The translations under genes were made by a program, and so were the position numbers. The notes below the pieces were generated by a model. It had not been told where the DNA came from. It saw only the letters and a list, made by a program, of their open reading frames with translations, and searched no databases. Shown here piece after piece: positions 1-8,200 of a DNA stretch of 16,913 bases (positions within the stretch are counted from its first letter, which is position 1; each line of letters starts with the position of its first letter). This stretch comes from Hepatocystis sp. ex Piliocolobus tephrosceles (lineage: Eukaryota; Apicomplexa; Aconoidasida; Haemosporida; Plasmodiidae). The stretch covers positions 1 to 16,913 of the forward strand of contig CABPSV020000410.1 in assembly GCA_902459845.2 (NCBI GenBank). The letters run 5' to 3'.

Positions 1-177
1 TTGTATCAAAAATTAAAAAATATTTATTAAAGCAGGAAAAAAAAAAAAAAAAAAAAAAAATAAGCCCATTAAGCAGAGCTTAAATTTTTTAATTTTATCA
101 GGTGTATAAAATAAATATGTACAAGCAATGCATACTGCAGTGAGCAGGTACAATCGGTATACCCATAATGTACAAAA

Positions 178-216
<39 letters not shown>

Positions 217-439
217 TTTTAAAAGTATAATGGAAAAGAAAAAAAAAAATTGTAATACTAAAAATAAAAAAAATAACGTTTATGAGTATGTATATGTATA
301 TATGTAAAAAAAAAATTTTTGTTATAATAATATATACATATTGTAGTTAGGAAGTAAGAATTACGGTAAGTGTTGTTGTATACGTACATAATATATTATA
401 AAATAGTATAAGGCTTGAAGCATGAACAGAAAGTCGTTT

Positions 440-442
<3 letters not shown>

Positions 443-490
<48 letters not shown>
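443..490. repeat. Poly(T) run, 48 nt
   Basis: An uninterrupted run of 48 T, bounded by C at 442 and G at 491. Long dA:dT tracts are common in Plasmodium intergenic DNA and tend to exclude nucleosomes. The exact length matches two other runs in this window (2154-2201 and 13516-13563), which raises the possibility of a length cap introduced by assembly. Confidence 0.9.
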
Positions 491-491
<1 letters not shown>

Positions 492-976
492 TTTGTTTTT
501 AATTTTATCTATTTTTTTTAAATGTATGCTATGAGCATTGTAGTAAGTTGTCATGTGTATATATAACATATATATTAGTGTTAAAGCTCTTACTTGTTCA
601 TAGTATATATATGTAATATACAAATGTATCCATCACCTGTGAACCTGTTTTTTTATGCCATAATATTACTAGTGCTTTTTTTTTTATTAAGTTTATAAAA
701 AAGGAAGAGAGATGTTTTTCATTTTTTTTTTTTTTTTTTTTATTTAATTTATATAAATATAATTCAATCAATTCGTTAATTAAAAAAAATAACGTTGAAA
801 TATACACCATAATTTAAGCTCTTACAATTATATTATATTGTTTAAGATTTGAAAAAATATGTAGTATAATAATATCATAAAAATGGGTTTTCACCCCTTA
901 TAAAACTTTTTGTCTCTAATGCGTAAATCTTAAGCAAAGCACATATAAAACTCAAAAAAAAATAAAATAAAATAAA

Positions 977-977
<1 letters not shown>

Positions 978-1016
<39 letters not shown>
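978..1016. repeat. TA dinucleotide tract
   Basis: A run of alternating T and A, with flanking AAAAT pentamers at about 957-977. A simple sequence repeat of the kind abundant in Plasmodium intergenic DNA; likely length-polymorphic. Confidence 0.85.
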
Positions 1017-1018
<2 letters not shown>

Positions 1019-1538
1019 GTATATACTATATTTATACTGTTGCATATATATGTACATAAGGGCTAGCAAGTGATTAATACCTTGTTTACATAAGCCTATG
1101 GAGGGAGTTTATTTTTTTTACTTTTTTTAAATTAAAAATATTTTTTAAATTAAAAATATATTACAGTTTGCTCCCCTACCCTTTACCGTTTTTTCGTTCT
1201 AACAAAAAAAAAAAAAAAAGTAATACAAAAAACAAACACAAAAAAGGCATTATTTTTTTTTTTTTTTTAATCTTATATAAGCAATAGTTTTAATTGGAAA
1301 ACTCATTTAAAAATGTGTTTTGTACATAAAGGCAAGAAATGAGATGCTCTTTAGAAGGGATATACATATATATATATATATATATATAAAATTAGCTACA
1401 CATATAATACGTCTAGGTATGTAAATAGCGTTGTATATTTAGTTGTCATTATTTTTTTTTTTTTTTTTATCGCTAACATGTATTTTTATATTAAAAAAAA
1501 AAATTCGTGTGAATAATAAAGGTCTATATAACAATGCA

Positions 1539-1587
<49 letters not shown>
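1539..1587. repeat. TA tract followed by poly(T)
   Basis: Alternating TA to about 1560 runs directly into a homopolymer of T to about 1587, then further T-rich sequence to 1605. Simple sequence with no coding content. Confidence 0.85.
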
Positions 1588-2149
1588 CTTTTTTTTTCCT
1601 TTTTTACTTATAAAGAACAATAGTAAAAAGAAGCAAGCGCTTTAGCTTTTTTTTTTTTTTATTTTATTTTATTTTATTTTATTTTTTTTTTTTTGCATAC
1701 AAGTGTTTTGTTCTAATTTGTACTATTTCATTAAGTTTTTTTTCTGGATGATACTTAACCCTATAAGTATACATTTGTATAATCATGTGTATGTATACAT
1801 AAAAATGCATTTACGAGAATAGTTACATATACGTATGTATACAAACAAAAATGTTGCAAAATAACGTTCAAAATAATGTTTTATTAACATAATTGTTTTG
1901 TAAAAAAAAAAAAAAAAAAAAACCACACATTTCAGAAGAATACAATAAAAAAAAAAAAGAAAACCAAATGTTTTTTAACATTTGTAGTGAAAAAAATAAT
2001 ATATAAAAAGAAATAAAAAATTAAATGTTAAGCAAGTTTAAGTCATTTTAAACAGCTTATTTTTTTTTAAATGTTTATACTTACATATGCACATATACCT
2101 TTTGTGAATATACACTTGGTTATTGTGTTAAAGAAATTTATGCCTGCAT

Positions 2150-2153
<4 letters not shown>

Positions 2154-2201
<48 letters not shown>
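2154..2201. repeat. Poly(T) run, 48 nt, just upstream of STAG start
   Basis: An uninterrupted 48-nt T run ends 27 bp before the ATG at 2229. A dA:dT tract this close to the start codon probably lies in the 5' UTR or proximal promoter and could keep the site nucleosome-poor; that role is inference. Its length equals two other runs in the window. Confidence 0.85.
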
Positions 2202-2207
<6 letters not shown>

Positions 2208-2228
2208 CCTTATTTTGAATAAAAACAA

Positions 2229-5200
2229 ATGGATGGGGAAATGGTAGTAAGAAGGTCTACTAGGCTAATCCAAAATGCCGAACTAAAGAAAGTTATGAAT
2301 TACGCCATAACCCATAAATCGAGTGAAGAGGATAGATCGGACGATGAAGAAAAAAAAGGAAAAAAAAAAAAAAATAAAAATAATAATAATAACAATGAAG
2401 AGAAGAATAGTGATATTAGTACTGATGAAGCGGATTCAAGTGAAAACAGTAATTATTTAGAAAGCTCAAACGCCGTTGATAAAGACAGCGATAGCGAATC
2501 TGAAAGTTATGAAAGTGAGCCAATAGAAGGAGAAACACACAAAAAAAAAAAAAATAAGCACAGTGGCAGAAATAGTAACTTAAATAAAAAAAATAGTAGT
2601 AAGGTAAGAAAAAGCACAATTTCAATAAACGGTAGTGATAAAAATAAAGATGTACAGAACGAAAATGTGAATAGTAATTACAAAAATACTGTTTCAAAAA
2701 ATAATAGTTATATGGATAATCTAAACAAAGATGTAGATGATGACGATTTTGACATTTTCAAAAAAAAAAAAGATGATAAAAAACAGGGAAATAATAATAA
2801 TAATAATAATAAAAGAATATCCACAAATGTACGAAATAACAGTAAAATAAATTCTAAAAAACGAAAAAGCACACATGATGAGTATGATAGTAATAGTAGT
2901 GATAGTAACATTAGTGATAGTGATGATTACTCATTAAATGATAGTGACAATGAATACACAAGTAAAAATTATAAAGCTTCAAAAAAATTAAAAAAAAATA
3001 ATACTACAATTAATAATATGCCTTTAAACAATAAAAATAAACTACAAATGAATAAAGATTTTGATGATTTTAATTTATATGAGAAAATAAAAAAGAGTTC
3101 TAAAAATTTACATGATATAATAGAACAAATATATTACAAACTTTTTAATGGTGAAGAACGTAATGGAAAAGTAAAAATATCTACTTTTTTTTTAAATTTT
3201 TTAGCTGAATGTTCAGGAAATGAATCACTTACTTGGACTGTTGATATAATTGATTATATAGATAAGCAAATATATTTATATGAAGAAATTAATTCCAATA
3301 ATAAATTGGATGATTCATTGTTAGGAAATAATAATAATAATAGGGCCATACATAATAATATACCAGTTCAATTGGAATTAATTACACCATCTACTGTCCA
3401 ATCAAATCGTAATAAAATAACAAATATTAATGACATAATTAAAGATTCAAATAGTTTTGAAAAGGTATGTACATTTAAGTGTGATAAATTAGAACAATAT
3501 TTAACTTCTGATATGGATAATGATGTATTAATAAAATTTAAAAATGAAAATAATAAATCTTATAAAACGTTTTGTAAATTTTTTATTGACTTTGCTTACC
3601 ATTTTGATGAAAATTATATAAATGATGTTTTATACATGTTTATATGGATATTTGCATTAAGTGTTACTAAGTATAGAAAAATACGATTTACTGCTTCTTT
3701 GACTAGTTTTTGTATATTGTTAGGATTATGTAAAAAAATTAATTATATAAATAACCATGAAAAACAATCAAGAAAACAATTGTTAGCTGAGTATATAAGA
3801 GAAAGAACGAACACAAAAATGCTTATGCAAAGACGAAATAGTAGTAATATAGATAACTCTAAAGACATGAACAAAAGTAACAATCACAATATAGACATTG
3901 AAGAACTAATCTTATGTAACAAAAACAGAAACAATGATGAAATGTGCTCCATAATAGACCGAAATTTAATAGTAACACAATTAATTAATAATATAAATGA
4001 AGATAGAAAAAATTTAACTATATTAAATAATTTTCTTTTATGTACTTATAATGTACTTTACAAAAATAAAATAAAAGATGTATTCTTAGATATACGTATT
4101 ATTACATTAACATATTATTACTATTATTTAGAAGTACTTACTGTTTATTTTATTAATCGAAAGTTTACAAAATTATTAATATGGATATTATATGATAAAG
4201 ATAATAAAGTTAAATTATGTTGTTTAGATGTACTTATTTATTTATGCAATTATTATAACATGACAAATAATAACAGTCATAATAGTAATAAAAATAATAG
4301 CAGTAATTTTAAAATTGTTGAATTATTATATTTATGTAAAAAAAAATTATTAAATCTTATATTTGATGTAGATTATAACATAAGATTTAAAACGTTTGAA
4401 CTTTTTTTACGAATGAGTAGAATGAATATTAATAAATTAGAATTTAAAAAATTTAAAAAAAATTTAAAAAAAAATAATTATATAAGTTATAACAAAGCAG
4501 ATGGTAAAAACAATGTCTCATCAAACAGTTCTTCTTCAGATTATAACGACATAAGTAATGATGATATGTCTGATAATGAAATCGAAAGTAATAATAAAAA
4601 AAAGGAAAAAAACAATCAAAGTATGTTACCATATAATAATCGTAAAAAAAAACAAACCATTAGTAATATTCATTCAAATGACAATAATAATGTAACTATA
4701 AGTTTATTATCAAATAAAACAAAAAAAATTATTAGTAATTTAATATGGTTTAATAATAATGCGAATATATCAAATATTATAACGACATTAATATATGAAT
4801 CCCATTTTAAAAACAAAATAAAAGAAACTGGAGATAAAAAAAAAAGATCAAGTATATTTTTTAATGTTGAACCAACTGATAATACTATTAATAATGAAGT
4901 AGCTAAATATAATATAATATTTGTTACTAACTATTTAAATAAAAATATACCTAGTGTGAAAAATTTTGTTCATTATTTCGATTATCTTCATAAATATAAC
5001 GAAAATATGAAATTACATACAGTTATTGATAAATTTATTACAGGAATGAGAAACAAAATAGATGCTCTTAATTATGTGGATGTTATAATCGAATTATTAT
5101 GTGAAAATGACTTAACAACATTATCGTACAATTGTAGACATGGTGATCAGTTCAATAGAAAAAATAGCCAACTGGTTTTACGTGAAGAAAGCGTAACAAC

Positions 5201-8200
5201 CGTAAATAATAACAGTGATGATGGTAGTGATAAAAAAAAGAAGAAACAGGGGGAAACCGAAAAGGTAAGAAAAGGTCGTGTACATAGAAAAAGTAACAAG
5301 CGTGTTAGGGATAGTACCGACCCTAGTGCTGACGATAGCGACAATGAAAGTGGTAATGGAAGTGGTAATGACAAGGACAACGATAACGGCAACGGAAACG
5401 GCAACGGAAACGACGACGACAACGACCACGACCCAGATCATGACGATAACCCAGATGCATCATCGTCTAATACCGAGTCAGAACTTCGAATTTGCTTACT
5501 TTACTTATGCGAATCAGCTTATCGCAATTTTCAAAAGGACATACACGAAATCGAAAAGAGTAAGAATAAAAAAGGGGGAGCAGCTAACCATATGAACAAC
5601 GTTTTTTTAGATAAGAATAGTGCATATAGTGAAAAACAAAAAAGTGATAATAATAAAATAAAACGAATGATTTTGTATACACTAAGTATAATAAAAAATA
5701 GTAAGTTACTTATAAAATTACATCAAACAAATCAAGAACATTTATTACTTGTGTATAAAATATTAAAACTTGCTTTATCTGAATGTATACATATATACAA
5801 AAATGATGAAAAAAACAATGTATATAATTTAAGTCACACCGTGTTAGAATATTTTGAAAATGACATTGATAGTAATATAAATTTTTTTATTAACAATGTT
5901 TTTGTATATATAAAAGAAACATATGAATATTTATTTTATTTGTTAAAAAATTATAAATTACCTTACTATTCAGCTAAATATACCATAAATATGATTTCCT
6001 TATTTTTATCCTTAAATGATTATTTTAAAAATAACAAATTATCAATCGATTTATTTTTCGATTTATATTATAATTATTTTAATAATTATCTGGATGCATT
6101 TTTATATTACCTTAATAATTATACTACCGAAATTGAGTTTGATTTGGAAGAACAGGCAAATTATTTACCAAACGGTTCTTTCATGGTAACTATTATTAAT
6201 GAAAATTTAACTCAAACAGATAGAAACATAATAGAATCGATTGAAAACGATTTAATTTTATATACAACAAACATAATTCATATTTATACTTTATGTTGTA
6301 ATTATATAAATATCAATTTATCTAATTATGTTGAAAAAAAAAATGAAATTATGAAAAAAATTAATAAAACGATTAAAAAAATGATCGATATAGATTATTT
6401 TAATTTTGTTTCAAATGAAAAAAGTCAAACAATATTTAAAAATGATTATTTATTGAATGATATTTTTGATGATACTCGAATGATAAATCATCATGATCAA
6501 CAGTTATATTTAAATGAAAGTGATATAGACAATTTGGAAAATGACGAAACAGATCAAAGAAATAATGCAAAGACAATCAACAACAACAATAGTAACAATA
6601 ATAAAAATGATGTCAGTGATATGTCAGGTAAAAATAAACAGAGACTGGTTCAACAAGACGAATATAACACTGATAGGGGAAAAATAAAAAAAAAAAATAA
6701 TAGTAATAATAATAATAATAATAACTTAGATGGAACTAGTAATAAAAACAAATATAGTGACGATAACAATATTCTTAAAAATGCTTTCCCATTCTTAAAC
6801 AATAATAATAACAACATTGATCAAACTTTGGATTTAAAAAAATACATACATTCACTGTATTACAGTGTAGATGCATGTGTTCATGCAAATGTACTTATAC
6901 AGTTATGTTTTTATATAATAAAAATGAAAGTTAATTCAATTCAGTACTATAATGGAACAAATACAAACGAAGATGACGCTAATGAAAAGGATTCTGATGT
7001 TGATGAAAATGTAAGTGATAGTGCAAACATTGGAGAACAAAAACATAAGCACAAACAAAGACGGACAAAAGATAAAAATAAATCCAAAATGACACTTAAT
7101 ACACCCTCCTCTAGGTTACTACTACTATGTATCGATCAAATATATATCTTATACGAAAATTATGTTTATCAGTTATGTAAAAAAAGATATTTCTTTAACT
7201 ATGTATATGATTATTTCATGCAATTCTATAGCAAAAGTGATGATAATATGGATAAGGGTGTAGAAAAAAATGGGGTAGAAAAAAATGGGGTAGAAAAAAA
7301 TGGAGAGGAAAAAAAAGGAGAGGAAAAAAAAGGAGAGGAAAAAAATGGAGAGGAAAAAAATGGAGAGGAAAAAAAAGGAGAAAAAAATAGTGGAACGAAA
7401 CCTGGAGCAAACAATAAAAAAAACAATAACCATCATATAAACTTGGAAGATTTGAAAAATTTGAATAAATTAAATGAAAAAAAAGTGAACATATTAAAAA
7501 ATTTATTTATGGAATTAAATTATATATATATTAACATTATAATACTAAGAAATGACATAAACGGAAATTTAACATTTTTAATTAAATGTTCGAATAATAC
7601 TATACTAAAATATGCAACATTTATAAATTTAATGAGTATTGCTCAATTAGAAAATATAATTTTATTTACGATTGAAGATTTTGAAAAGTATCGTACATTA
7701 GAATGTTTTTTAAATGCATATGATAAAAAAGAAGAAATGGATGAAATTTATTTATTAGAAGATATAATCAATTCGTCTGAAGGAATAACAAAGTTTATAA
7801 ATAAATTTCTAGATATGAGTATCGAACTGAACCAATATAAAAGAGTATATAGATACAAATATGATGATGATAATATATTATTTAATTTTGTAACTGAGCT
7901 ATTTAAAAGTGTAGAAAATATAAATAACGATCATTATAATTTTGTCAACTCTTTTTTATCCATTGATATGGGTGTATTTTTTCCTATTAATACATATACC
8001 TATATTGCTGATATGTGTAGAATATATAATAAAGATACGTTAAGTATGAATAATAAAATTTTGGAAACACAATATATGCATATGACTTTAATAACTGCTC
8101 AATTTATTCTTAATTGTAATAATATAAATATTTTTAACAGTAATTTAGGTGTATTACTATTAATACATTTAAATGTAAAAAATAAAGGCTTATCCAATGT

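Larger units (their letters stand above)
1..2228. other. AT-rich intergenic region upstream of the STAG gene
   Basis: No convincing coding sequence or structural RNA is seen here on either strand; the short open frames read through homopolymers and TA tracts. Contents include a poly(A) run at 41-60, TA tracts at about 186-212, 978-1016, 1369-1388 and 1539-1560, a 48-nt poly(T) at 443-490, a perfect 18-bp direct duplication (1123-1140 and 1141-1158), and ATTTT pentamers near 1660-1690. The part next to 2229 presumably holds the promoter and 5' UTR of the downstream gene, but no core promoter element can be assigned with confidence. Confidence 0.75.

Noticed and set aside
1..2228. Possible snoRNA or tRNA in the upstream region (for example around GGATGATAC near 1745)
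   Set aside because: No matching C/D box pair, H/ACA hairpin or cloverleaf could be traced; the near-match to a C box is a single weak hit.
2745..2775. FDIF in the N-terminal region of STAG as an F-x-F docking motif
   Set aside because: The spacing is F-x-x-F, not F-x-F, and the surrounding sequence is low-complexity Lys/Asp.
5147..5595. Alternative-frame open readings over the Gly-Asn/Asp-rich insert
   Set aside because: They arise from the GC-shifted simple repeat and give low-complexity Ser-Leu-Pro, Val or Thr peptides with no domain.
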